Positions 12,537 through 22,965 of a stretch of 64,000 nucleotides of DNA are shown here, in pieces. The notes under the pieces are model-generated. The model was not told the origin of the DNA and did no database searches. It worked only from the letters and a program-made list of their open reading frames with translations. Every line of letters begins with the position of its first letter. Positions within the stretch are counted from its first letter, which is position 1. This DNA is from Euclidia mi (lineage: Eukaryota; Arthropoda; Insecta; Lepidoptera; Erebidae), in the NCBI GenBank assembly GCA_944739405.2, contig OX123192.2:49776486-49840485 (forward strand), in the 5' to 3' direction. The translations under genes were made by a program, and so were the position numbers.

Positions 12537-12900
12537 ACTGAATATGGCCAGTCACTATTGTCATAAACCTAAAATGACCGGTCATTTACTGTCAAATTCA
12601 GTCAATTTGACTGAAATAATAATTACTGTTTACTCTCAACTACCACCAAATAATTTATTTATTTAGATATCCAATTTATATGCAAGTTTAAATGAACCTG
12701 GTGCGACTGAGCTTCACTCAGGGATTCTTTTTTTTGTGACGTGTTCCAGGAAATTTAACTATAAAGAAAAACTTACCAAGCCAAACTCTATCTGAATAAA
12801 AAATGTGATTCAAGTTGTTAGAGCCGTTGCCGAGATTCACAAAATATATTATATACTAATATAAACTAGCAATTCTTGTATATATATATACGAATTTTAA

Positions 12901-13281
12901 AGTAATAAGAGAAGCCTTAGAACTCTTGGCCATCGACCACAATTTGAAATTTGGTGGCAGACATTTGCACCAAAGCAAATTATTCAACCGATCGCTACTC
13001 GAATCCTAAGCGTTCCACCATCTTCAGCTGCAAGTGAGCGTAACTGGAGCATATTCAGTTTCACACATTCTTTGCGATGCAATCGCATGCAGAAGCAAAG
13101 GGTGGAAAAACTTGTTTTCGTCAGGTGAAACCTCCGTCTTTTTGCGGAAAATAAACGTGCTCCTGCAATGTGTAATTTGAGCTCAGACTCGGAAGAAGAG
13201 GAATATAAAGACATTGCATTCATAGACGCCACGAACCACGCACAAGACATGCTCATGATGATGAGGAAAATTATCCCTTAA
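12901..13281 (+). pseudogene. hAT transposase C-terminal (dimerisation) domain remnant
   Basis: Plus-strand translation gives a run with FEIWWQTFAP, ATRILSVPPSSAASERNWS and NRMQKQRVEKLVFV, then an acidic tail SSDSEEEE ending at a stop at 13279-13281. The pattern of an ILS-rich helix, SAASERNWS and RVEKLV is the hAT C-terminal dimerisation signature. An in-frame TGA at 13126-13128 breaks it, and the RNase-H-like catalytic part is missing upstream. It cannot make an active transposase. An unrelated minus-strand open frame at 12984-13256 is only a shadow. Confidence 0.85.
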
Positions 13282-13486
13282 TACAATAATTAGAATTAGA
13301 AAACAATTAGTAAAATGATTGACACTATGATTATATTTTTTTAAAGCAACCTACATTGTAAAATGTTAAATACTGGAATAAATAATTATAAACCACATTT
13401 TTGTTTCAATTAAGAATTCTGTAAACTTTTATTAATCACAAAAACTTAGAAAATACTTATAAAGTACTAAAATATTAGTGAAATCT

Positions 13487-13642
13487 AAATGACCGAAATT
13501 GACCATTTTTACAGTTAATGACCTTTTTTGACTGTTTTTGACCAAAGTGACTGAATTTGACTGACTGTCATTTACGGTCAATTTGGTCAAAAACAGTCAA
13601 AAAAGGTCATTAACTGTAAAAAATGGTCAATTTCGGTCATTT
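13487..13642. repeat. Subterminal hairpin of the hAT element
   Basis: About 59-bp arms (13487-13546 and 13582-13642) are near-perfect reverse complements around a loop of about 35 bp. Both arms are made of TGACC, TGACTG and GGTCA motifs. Confidence 0.9.
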
Positions 13643-15690
13643 TCAACACTACGACTGACTAACGATGGCTAAATCACTCTTGATGAAACTTTTTGCGCTC
13701 AAACGTAAGCACTAACAAGTGCCGAGTGATTTCCTAGTTAAATGCTAATTATAGTAGGTACAAAAATCAACAGCGAGTACTATGTGTGCGCCGTTGCGCT
13801 ATGGTGACCAAAAAAAGGCGACAAGTTTAAAATTATTATATAATTCGGTCGGCAAGGTCATTTGTTCAACAACGAAGTTTGTTACGCGTACCTACATTAC
13901 AAGACAATATTAGACTGTAGATACAAGCCTTTTAATACAAAAACGGAAAAATCGAGTGCTTTGAGACGATGTCGTCGTAGCCGAGCTTGATGTGACAAAT
14001 TTGTCGTAACCGATTGGTACAGCCAGCGGTGTTTGAAAGGTTAAGTTTATAATATATGTAACTACCTAATTCCTTTTTTTTTATTATTACTGTCAATAGA
14101 ATAAATTTTGGTAAGGAATGTGTAAATTAAACTGGGACAATTTCACACCCAACTGGCAACACTCCGCTCGTACTTAGATTTAGTTATTACGATTCACTGT
14201 ATTTGTATTATTAAACAATCTACGTAATAAAATTTATGTCTGACCGGTGGAATGATACTCCAGCAAATCTTTTTCTCAAGCATTGTGGCACAAAAATACT
14301 GTACAATGTCATAATTTCGATTATTTTGCGGGAGATGCTTACGCTACCGTGCGACTCGGACCACAGACAGCGCGGCCGCCGATTGGGTCAGATTCTGACC
14401 CAAATGAACGGTGCGTGTTTCGTGCGTGTTTCGTGCGCGTACTTGGTTTCTGTAGGTAATAATTCAATGGTAAATCTATTAGGGATTAATAAAACGAACA
14501 TGACACGAAAATATAATCATGTTGATAGTAACATAATAATATAAAGCATATTTTATAATTTTGCATAGATGAAATCGACTCCATAGTTACAAGTTCTAAT
14601 ACTTTATCAAAATATTAGGTAAATTAAATTCGATAACAAACCTTTGCATATCTCATGATTCTAGCATTATTCTTCAATAAGTCAACTTTCTTTTTATTTT
14701 TTAACATAAGATCTCTTATTTACCTTGTTACCCATTTTATTTTTTATGTTTTATTTTACGAAACAAATCGTAATAAAAATACCTATAGTTGTGCGCGAAC
14801 GCGATACACGTCCACGTCGGACGGAGCGCGTAGCTCGAATGACAAGCTAGCGCCCCCGGCTGAAGTAAACGCTATGACATCAGGAATAACGTTAAATATC
14901 GGGTGCGGGCGTAAAGTGGGTCAAACCACTTCAAGCATGGAAAAAGTTGATAATCTTGTGTTGTTTATTAATATAGTAATATTTGTCCTACGGAAAAAAT
15001 GTCTTGAACTACACTAAAACGTAGGTTTCTTTGATGTTTATTGTTTACTTCAGAAAGAACAGTGAATATTTTATTCAAATATTTTGAATATGCTTTGCAA
15101 TTAGTGTGATTTTCAAATGAAAATGTTATTGAGCGAATATCGTCTAATCATGTATCTGTTCTTGAACAAAGACAGAGAAGGGCCTAAATAATCGTTTGCT
15201 GAAGTTTCACTTTACTAGTATCTATGACTGTTTCAGAATATCGCTTCAAAATAGCATAAAATTCGGAATGCCTGCTATTAAGACCGCAACTACATGTCGA
15301 CGCTTGATTAAAGAAAAGTATTGAATTTTCTTATTGTTTTGAAATATAGACATTTCGTGTGACTTGCAGAGGTAGCACACGATTTGCGAACGAAGATTCT
15401 CTGAATACTCGAAAGAAAGACAAAGGTTTCGTTCATCAAATAATATTTCAAATCATCTCGTTCCATCCTTTTATAGTCCAAATTATGGTCAATATGACGA
15501 AAATGATCGCATAAATAACCTAACCTATCTAACTCCTCCTCTGTTGCATCATCGTTTTCTAACTGAAAAGGAATAAAAAAATGTATATTACCACAGCTGA
15601 AATCACTAGATTTTTTTTTAGGTCAGTGCTTAGGAGAAAGCCCGCGTTCAGAGTGTTAATTCAAATCTAGTCTACAATAGACATGCGGAG

Positions 15691-15744
15691 AGTATACTGG
15701 GCATTGGCAAAAGCTCTCAAGCTTTTGCCAATGCCCAGTATACT
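15691..15744. repeat. Perfect hairpin, 25-bp arms and 4-base loop
   Basis: The arm at 15691-15715 (AGTATACTGGGCATTGGCAA and on) is the exact reverse complement of 15720-15744. The loop is CTCA. No mismatch in 25 bp implies either recent origin or selection. Confidence 0.95.
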
Positions 15745-16663
15745 ACAGTTCATTCTACCGGTAAATTGCTATAAAAAAAGTCTGCTGCAAAGTGGTAGAA
15801 CTGGTTAAGCAAGAAAAGTTTTGTCTGAAAATCACGCAGTTTTACAAAGTTGCTGCTTGATGTTGTTGGTAATGGAAAGGTGGTTTGAATTCTTTTATTG
15901 AATATGAAAGTTTTGAAAGTGATGATCATATTATAATTATTTATGGAGGATAGTGAAATTCTTTAAATAAATGCAATATTATTAACGTGAAAATTTGTCC
16001 GGATGATAATTTTGTCACGAAGAACTGCTCAACAGATTTTATTGAAACTTTTGTTGCGACTGATATATGGGTGGTGCCGCGGGCAAGAGCTAGTAATTAA
16101 TCATAAAAATATAAATAAACTTTATTAAATGTGCAAAAATATGTAGTTTTTTATATCAATTCTTGAATTGTTGTAAATTAGAAATTAAGAAATGTATTTA
16201 ACCATTATGGGTTACCTACTTACTTTTATTTATATTATAATGTAACATCTTTCTACACAGTTTAATGCAATAAATATATTATGTCTCTGACTTTTAAACC
16301 ATTTGCATAAAAAAATAAAAAAATACAATTCATGATAATTAATAAATTATCATGAAGCCTAATAAGGCTTGCGGTCCAGTATACATTTGGTGAATAAAAT
16401 GAATACGTGGGCTAGCATAACTTTCACACTCAAATTGCATGAATTGGGTTCCGTAGTCATGGTTATCTTTTATTTGGTCATTAGCTGTTCTTCACCTTTT
16501 ATTTATTTAAAAAAAGGGTCAAGTCCTCAGATGAAAAAAAAAAGCTTTACAATAATTACTTAAAAACGCCTTAGATAATAAATTGTATAGCGTCATGTTA
16601 CTCATCTTGCATCGGTTGTATCATCCAAGGATTTAGTATGAATGAGGTTTACGTAAACATAAA

Positions 16664-16894
16664 CTATTCGAAGGCACCTCTACTGAACATTTCAAGGCGA
16701 GAATTTTGTGAAAATCCAAACATTCGCATAGAAATACACAGTGTCGTAAATGCAGACCACAAAATCAACATCGCAGCCACCATAATTATCACCATGTAAA
16801 AATCAAGTGTAGTAAAAAAATTGTAGTGGTTTTCAGGCCACAGGTCATAAAACAGATTAAAAAGTGTGATAAAAAAGTATGTAGTTGTATACAA
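16664..16894 (-). CDS. Possible exon of a membrane protein (unrecognised)
   Basis: A 76-codon open frame contains two hydrophobic stretches: TTYFFITLFNLFYDLW near the start and DFYMVIIMVAAMLILWSAFT in the middle. It ends with a short polar tail. I do not recognise the family. The lack of transposon features nearby makes a real exon, or part of a decayed multi-pass receptor, conceivable, but a chance AT-rich frame is at least as likely. Splice sites were not resolved. Confidence 0.15.
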   Translation of the reverse strand: MYTTTYFFITLFNLFYDLWPENHYNFFTTLDFYMVIIMVAAMLILWSAFTTLCISMRMFGFSQNSRLEMFSRGAFE

Positions 16895-17226
16895 TATTTC
16901 AATCTATTCTGAAATGTCTATGTCGAGCGAGCTAATATAATTTGTGATTTATAAGGCTTGGGGCTATAACTAACGTTATTTGAGGTATGTAATAATAATA
17001 TTCTACCACATTCACACAACACCATCTAGTCCCAAACTAAGCAGAGCTTGTACTATGGGTACTAGATAATGGATAAACATACATATATACTTTCTTTTTG
17101 TAAATACATACATATTATACATAGAAACACCCATGTGGGTGGCAAAGATTTAAATTAGTGTTATTATTTTCCTTAATTCTGTTTGTAAACTCACTAGACT
17201 AGAATTGCGTCGTCTATTGCTGTCTT

Positions 17227-17503
17227 ACGACTGCCTCGTTGGTCTCGCGGCACAAATGTGCGCGTGGGATCGGGAGGTCCCGGGTTCGATTCCTGGGTCG
17301 GGCAGTGTTATTGGGTTTTTCTGTCACGAAATTCTCAGTAGCAGCACGGAGTCTGGAAATGTGCCCGGTACGGCAATAGGCTCGCCCTTTATTACGTGGG
17401 ACTAAAGTATGTCTGGCGAAAAGTGGGTGTAGAAATACACCTCTGCCTACCTCTTCGGGGTAATAGGCGTGAGACTATGTATGTAGGTATGTATGTATGT
17501 ATG
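17227..17503 (+). mobile_element. tRNA-derived SINE, full length with 12-bp TSD
   Basis: The head ACGACTGCCTCGTTGGTCTC with B box GGTTCGATTCCTGGG is a tRNA-like Pol III promoter. The body contains GTTATTGGGTTTTTCTGTCA and GCACGGAGTCTGG, and the 3' tail is (ATGT)n. Exact direct repeats TATTGCTGTCTT flank it at 17215-17226 and 17504-17515. A second, diverged copy lies in opposite orientation at 44343-44592. SINEs of this type are mobilised by a partner LINE. Confidence 0.9.
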
Positions 17504-17732
17504 TATTGCTGTCTTTTAGGAACACAAAATAAAATAAATTGCAAAAGAAAGGGACGTCAAATTGAAATGTCTACCTCTACAATTGTGAATAAAGTGCGTC
17601 TTAGTTAGAACAGTGTCAAGATTATTATCAGGTGTACATGAAACAGACTTTTATTTTAATAGTGCTATTCTCTAACATTGTCAAATTACCTTGAAAAGAG
17701 AATGTAAGTAAATTTCGCATTCTTAAAACAAG

Positions 17733-17804
17733 TCTTCGATAGTATAGTGGTCAGTATCCCCGCCTGTCACGCGGGAGACCGGGGTTCGATTCCCCGCCGG
17801 AGAG
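17733..17804 (+). tRNA. tRNA-Asp (GTC anticodon)
   Basis: The 72-nt sequence folds as a cloverleaf. The D arm includes ATAGTATAGTGGTCAGTAT, the anticodon loop CTGTCAC has GTC at 17766-17768, and the T arm is CGGGGTTCGATTCCCCG. Boxes A and B are intact and a TTTTT terminator follows at 17809-17813. The acceptor stem pairs TCTTCGA with CCGGAGA, giving one T:G wobble and one A:C mismatch at the seventh pair, so the gene may be slightly decayed or a minor copy. The discriminator is G. There is no intron. Confidence 0.9.
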
Positions 17805-17808
17805 ATTC

Positions 17809-17813
17809 TTTTT
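17809..17813 (+). terminator. RNA polymerase III terminator of tRNA-Asp
   Basis: A run of five T begins four bases after the mature 3' end. Confidence 0.75.
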
Positions 17814-20214
17814 GCGATTTTATTGCTTTTATTCGAGCTTAAAAGCTAATTTAAAAAAAACATAACACATGTAAATTTATAAAATATTTTTTTTTTACAA
17901 ATTTTACACAGATCTGCATAGACAGCAGAGCAGATCTAGATAACTAAATCATTAACTGGCAACTTTACGTTCCTCGTATTTTAGCTGACAAAAAAGTTAG
18001 TGAGACTATTTTATTCGATGTTCCACGGCTTAAAATAGCACCCGCGTAGGTTAAGAAATTTCACTATGTGCGCCAAATAGCTGAATTCTAAAGACTGAGT
18101 ATGCGAAATCAGAGAGTAAATTAGACTGCTATTTGCCTTTGCACAAAATTTTTAACCTAACAACTAAATATAATCGTGTATGGATCCTAATCTCTTCAAA
18201 GAGCAAAACTACAACGGCATCGTAACAATGCTCTATACATAATTATATTATTAATTTATATATGTATATGCATAATTTACTAAAAATAAAGTCCATCAGG
18301 TTTGGCCCTCTTTTTCTATCATAACAACTCTCATTGGTTCATATCGTATTGAATTTAGGAATAACGTATTTTTTTAAAATATTCTATAATAGTTAGTTCC
18401 TAGACTCTTTAAACTCTGTGAGGGGATGGTATCACTGTGATGGGTAATAGCCTGGATCTGAATGACGTAATCTAAATGTTGTGTATAAATGCGCATGTGT
18501 GTGGTGTTATGTGATACCTGGGTGACCGTTGTAATTCCTGATATCACAACACAGAGACTGTAATTGTATCTGCGTTAACACTGTTGTAGAATGCATGGTT
18601 GAAATTAATTTAAGTTTGTTTCTCTTCTTGTCTTTGAGATTGTTCAGATATTTTTACTCTTTTTTTCCCTTTTTTGAAAGGATTGACGTCGCTTCTGTTA
18701 TATGTTCAATAAAGGATTAGGAGTCAGATTTTTCTTTTTTATAATACTGTTCCTATTTGATCTTGCACCGTTTTTGTTTGGAAAAAGACCTCTCGTCCTT
18801 ATAGTTAATAATCACTGGATATTGCACTGTTCCAAAATAAAGGAGTTATGGCAGGGATTTAAATTTAAAAAATGAACAATAATAATATTAACAAATGCTT
18901 TGAGATTCTTAATGTTAGATAAATTATGTCCATACAAAATATAAACCTATAATTTCGTTAATGAATTCAGGTAATTTAGTTTATTCTAATTCATTGAAAG
19001 GATCCTTGATTAATTGGCATCGGAAATCTGCACAATTATTTATGGCAACATTTTTGTCTACAATAACTGCAGCCTAAAACTTTCAGAATATAATCCCAGA
19101 TTACAGTACGGTGTAGTACATTCCCTGTGGCATACAGAGGCATTGTTTAGCAATTCTAGTTCAGTTTGTCCAACGATATATAGGCGCCAAGGATAATTGA
19201 GTTCTGATGGTGCACGGCGTACAGCCAAAATGGACCAAATATTACTAGGCCTGAGCATTTATAATGTCGTATGTAGTCAACCAATTGGCAAGCGTTGGCC
19301 ACGCATTTGTGATTTGAGTAGCCTTTGGCTAACAATGTTTCGTTGGCCGCAAATGCATTGGGTACAAAATTGGTGTACCTACCTCTTCATTGGGCATTAA
19401 TATCTTATGTCCTGTGTGACCAACCAATTGGTAATTGTTGGCCAAACATTTGTGCGTACTTGAGGAGCCTTAGGCAAGCAATGTTTTGTTGGCCGCAAAT
19501 GTATTGGGTACAAAATTGGTCTTCATTTGAATAATGGCTCTTTGTTGGAGTACTGAAATGTGCTCGTTGTTTTCAATCGGTGTTTGTTTTAACGTTTGTT
19601 GGCCTTTTGCTTGGTGTTGCCTATGTAGTTGGCTTTTTAGGCAAATTGACTGACTGACTTATGCATCATACCTGTATGTTTCTACCCTTACTTATAACTC
19701 TAACCTCATGAGCTTTTCGAACAAAGGGTGTATGTATATTTGACTTAAGAAGGCCAATTTGGCGTGTTGAAATACGAGATTTTCAAACGAACTGCAATCT
19801 GATTTTGATTTGAATCACAATTGGTATTTTGCTACACTATAGTGTGACTATAGTGTAATTTGACACAATATGTATATCGATGTTGACACACGTTTTGCCA
19901 CTTCGTTCAAATTTATTACTAGTCACGATATCTTTTAAGTTTCAGTTAATTTTGGAGAATATCATTCATGATACGAGTATGAAACTAAAATTAGTTTGAA
20001 TCTGTATTTTGAAAAATTAATATATGTGCCTAACTAGTAGGATGGGAGAATGACCGCAGCTACACCCGCTTTTTTAATGTTATCGTATCTGCCCGATGCC
20101 GTTGGGAATTCGAAATATCCCTTCAAAGTACACCCCTACGGACCCGAAGCTACAAACATGCCAAATTTCAGTTTAATTATAATACTCATTACAGACAGTG
20201 CCGTTTTCAACTAA
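17814..20214. other. AT-rich intergenic DNA, no gene seen
   Basis: No supported coding region. Contains a 143-bp tandem duplication at 19.26-19.53 kb (listed). At 20040-20170 lies a minus-strand copy of the Helitron-like body sequence seen at 20.9 kb (rc of CCCTACGGACCCGAAGCTAC). Confidence 0.5.
19256..19530 (+). repeat. Two-copy tandem duplication, about 143-bp period
   Basis: CAACCAATTGGCAAGCGTTG at 19278 recurs as CAACCAATTGGTAATTGTTG at 19421. Both units end with TTGGCCGCAAATG and ATTGGGTACAAAATTGGT. The short overlapping open frames here come from the duplication. Confidence 0.8.
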
Positions 20215-20546
20215 ACAGCTTGCCTTATCATCAGGCTTTTATACTGTCCCACTGCTGGGCTCGAGCCTCTTCTCACAATGAGAAGGGTAAGGCCATAGTC
20301 TACCACGCTGGCCACGTGCGAGTTGGCAGACTTCACATGACTTTCGAGAGCATTATGGAGAACTCTTAGACATGCAGGTTTTCCACAATGTTTTCCTTCA
20401 CCGCTTAGCAAGCGATAATTACCAATTTAATACGCACTTAACTCCGAAAAGTCATTGGTGGGTGCCGTGGATTCGAACCCGAGACCTTCTCTGCATGACA
20501 GTCTATCGGTCTCTCCACTCAGCTATGGCTGCTTGCCTATTAATGC
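20215..20546 (-). repeat. tRNA-like SINE / composite repeat
   Basis: On the minus strand a tRNA-like head (B-box-like GGTTCGAATCC as rc of about 20468-20478) is followed by a body with TCCATAATGCTCTCGAAAGT and a TCTTCTCACAATGAGAAG (rc) hairpin. I recognise it as a common lepidopteran repeat. A related head fragment recurs at 43488-43590. Confidence 0.55.
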
Positions 20547-20860
20547 ATAATTGCAGCTACTTGGTGTGACGTAATTGTTGTGACGTCATTAGTGAAATTG
20601 ACATGAATGTGACAGTATCGAATGTGACAGTGATAGAGTAACAGGAGTCCGCTACAGGAGAAAAGGGTAATTAATCGCGATACACTGGCGAGACACTGAC
20701 TGTTCTGTGTAGTCGATTACATGGTTGGATTCTTTGAATTTTATTGTCCATTCAGTGGAATTCGTTTATATTAATTTTCATTAAAGGAGACCGGCCAAAG
20801 TTCGCTTGAACGTGAACAATCGTCTAAAAAAAAGTAAATTACTCAAAGTTTTTGTTTTAA

Positions 20861-21068
20861 TCTCAATATATAAAATCCTTGCGTTACTGACTGACTGACA
20901 GACACGCTACAGCCGAAACTATTGGGCATAGGAAGCTGAAATTTGGCTTGTATGTTCCTTGGGGACCGTAGGGGTGCACTAAGAAGGGATTTCCCGAAAT
21001 TCCCACGGGATCGGCCAAAACGGGTAAATTTAAGAAAAAATGCAGGTGTAGCTGCTGGCGTCCTCTAG
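20861..21068 (+). mobile_element. Short non-autonomous Helitron-like element
   Basis: Starts TCTCAATATATAAAATCC directly after an A and ends CTCTAG directly before a T, matching the A|TC...CTRR|T insertion rule of Helitrons. The body has GACTGACTGACAGACACGCT and ATTTCCCGAAATTCCCACGG. It is 208 bp with no coding capacity. A sister copy lies at 61657-61860, with fragments at 59260-59320 and 20040-20170 (rc). Confidence 0.6.
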
Positions 21069-22315
21069 TATATTATAAATATTGATCGCTATCCAGTAGG
21101 AGGAAATAAACACATAATAATGATGGATTTTAAAATACTTTCATTTGATTATAAACGTGTAGGTACTTCAATGGACTATTTGAATGGTTGGTTTGTGACG
21201 TTTGTGTTGCCCTGTAAATAATCTGTGGAAAATATCGTTAAAAAGTGTTTAACAAAATCACATTTTAAAGCGCTTGCCGAAACCTGTAAGTACGTAGATA
21301 TTTTTTATATTTTTTTTATTTTATATTTTTTTCAGACGACAATCATAATTAACGTAAAATAATGATATTAGTTTTAATAATATCAAAATGGTAAAGTATG
21401 TTGGGTATTTATTTTCATACTCCAGCAACACTTGACTACCTTGTCAATTCTGTTAAGTGTTAGGTACCGTCATTAGTTGGCTTTGCGTTCGTTTCGTTTG
21501 ATCGTATTGTGGATTTGAATTTGTGTTAGCTGTTCCTTTTCTACTTGTGCTTTCTAAAATGGACTCCAAATATTCTCCTCATGACGACCATGGCTTACCT
21601 GCGGACCCAGTACCCGCTTCGAACGAAGACTTGTGCTTGAACATGAATGCATTGCATCAATTGTGGTACCAATATTACACAGCGGGGAAGACATATTCTC
21701 AATCTCGTGGAAGTACGACAAGTTGTAACATGTACGACAAGTGAATACTTCAATGGATTGCACCGAAAGTGTTTGGCATTTCAACAACTTACTCACATCT
21801 ATCATTTTTTAACAATGTGTCTTATTTAATTATTCAACTGACTTGGTACGAAACTTAGTAGAAAATATTATTCTTTGAAATTTCAAAGAATAATATTTTC
21901 TACTTAGTTTACGCTATTGAAAATTAATATTGTAATTCCAATTTTAAATTGTTCACGCCCAGGCCAAAGTCCCATACATTGTGGTCGGTTTCCTTTAAAA
22001 ATAAAACTAATTCTTGTGGTGATGGATTAAGAAATTTAGTGAATTAAAAGATTTTATAAAATCAATATGATTGTTTCTGTACGGATATCGAGATCTGCAT
22101 GACAGCCAACAGTTTTCTAAGGCACAAATACCTACAGTTCATCCCTATGTTGTTTGAATTCTGATTATAAGCTTGAGGCTTTCTTTTTGGCCGGTTATGG
22201 GCTTCTTCCAGCCCATCGATACTCGTTTGCACAAAGTTAACCAATATGGATAATTGCAATTTATGATCTTTTCACGAATAAAAGCCAAAAGCTCAAACTC
22301 TTAAAATATTGGTGA
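21069..22315. other. Intergenic DNA with a perfect palindrome
   Basis: No certain gene. An open frame from ATG 21559 (MDSKYSPHDDHG) to 21744 on the plus strand lacks any recognisable domain. A perfect 48-bp palindrome lies at 21857-21904. Confidence 0.45.
21857..21904. repeat. Perfect 48-bp palindrome without spacer
   Basis: Bases 21857-21880 (AGTAGAAAATATTATTCTTT then GAAA) are the exact reverse complement of 21881-21904. It is AT-rich and would extrude as a cruciform. Confidence 0.95.
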
Positions 22316-22408
22316 ATGGTAGAAACTCCTAGATAGGCAGCGATAGCCCAATGGAGATACTAACAGACTACCGTGCAGAAGGTATCGGGTTCGAATCGGG
22401 TTATGTGC

Positions 22409-22689
22409 TGTTAGGAGGCCGGGTCCGTTTGTCTTTTTAAAAAAAAACTCGCAAGTAGAAAACCCAAAGTTTATTTGCACTTTACAATACCACACCGTAA
22501 AAAATGGTAAATTTAATGGTTCCTAAACCGTACCGTACACTGTCGCGTCTCAGATCTAACTAATTGAATAAAATTAATAATTAAAGTATATCGAATAATG
22601 CTTATTGTACAATTTACGCTAAAGGAAAATTACGACGGAATAGTAATTGCTGACTAGGCTTTATTTACATGGAATTAAGGGATATAACA
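22409..22689 (-). repeat. E1 3' LTR
   Basis: 281 bp, TGTTAGGAGG to GGATATAACA as written on the plus strand; bounded by the GTGC duplication. It matches 30912-31191. Confidence 0.95.
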
Positions 22690-22702
22690 GCCCCTCCCTT
22701 TA
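22690..22702 (-). promoter_or_regulatory. E1 polypurine tract
   Basis: On the element strand AAAGGGAGGGGC directly abuts the 3' LTR, the expected place for plus-strand priming. Confidence 0.8.
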
Positions 22703-22965
22703 GACGAAGCATTATCTGAATTAAGATAAAGCGAAGTCAGATTTAGAAAAATAAATACATTTGGAAAACAAATTTAGAAACCATTGAATATAGTACAAAA
22801 ATCATAAGATTAGATTAGAGTTAAAGTTATAAAGAAATAGTACAGAAATAGTAGTAGATAAAAATGTAAAAGTGTTTAATCTAGAAGTACATAAAGTTCA
22901 TATTAAAATAAGAACATAATAATTATAAAGAATAACTAAACGGAGTACATGACATAACAGCATCT

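Larger units (their letters stand above)
12522..13651 (+). mobile_element. hAT-superfamily DNA transposon, degenerate, with TIRs and 8-bp TSD
   Basis: The element is 1130 bp. The left end TAGAGATGTAAAATGACTG and the right end (minus strand) TAGTGTTGAAAATGACCG form imperfect terminal inverted repeats. Exact 8-bp copies of CGACTGAC flank it at 12514-12521 and 13652-13659, as expected for hAT insertion. Near the right end a large hairpin built of TGACC/TGACTG motifs lies at 13487-13642, and the left end carries similar motifs. Subterminal repeats of this kind bind transposase in the superfamily. Inside is a remnant of the transposase C-terminus. The element is too short to be autonomous. Confidence 0.85.
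13660..17200. other. AT-rich intergenic DNA, no certain gene
   Basis: No recognisable domain in the open frames at 14236-14544, 14655-15017 or 16369-16563. A short relic of the 1507/12187 repeat lies at about 14448. A perfect hairpin at 15691-15744 and a Helitron-like end at about 16070-16090 (GCCGCGGGCAAGAGCTAG then TAA) are the only structures seen, apart from a small minus-strand frame with hydrophobic segments (listed). Confidence 0.5.

Noticed and set aside
14236..15017. Two plus-strand frames of 102 and 120 codons
   Set aside because: AT-rich composition, no domain, and no support from splice or start context.
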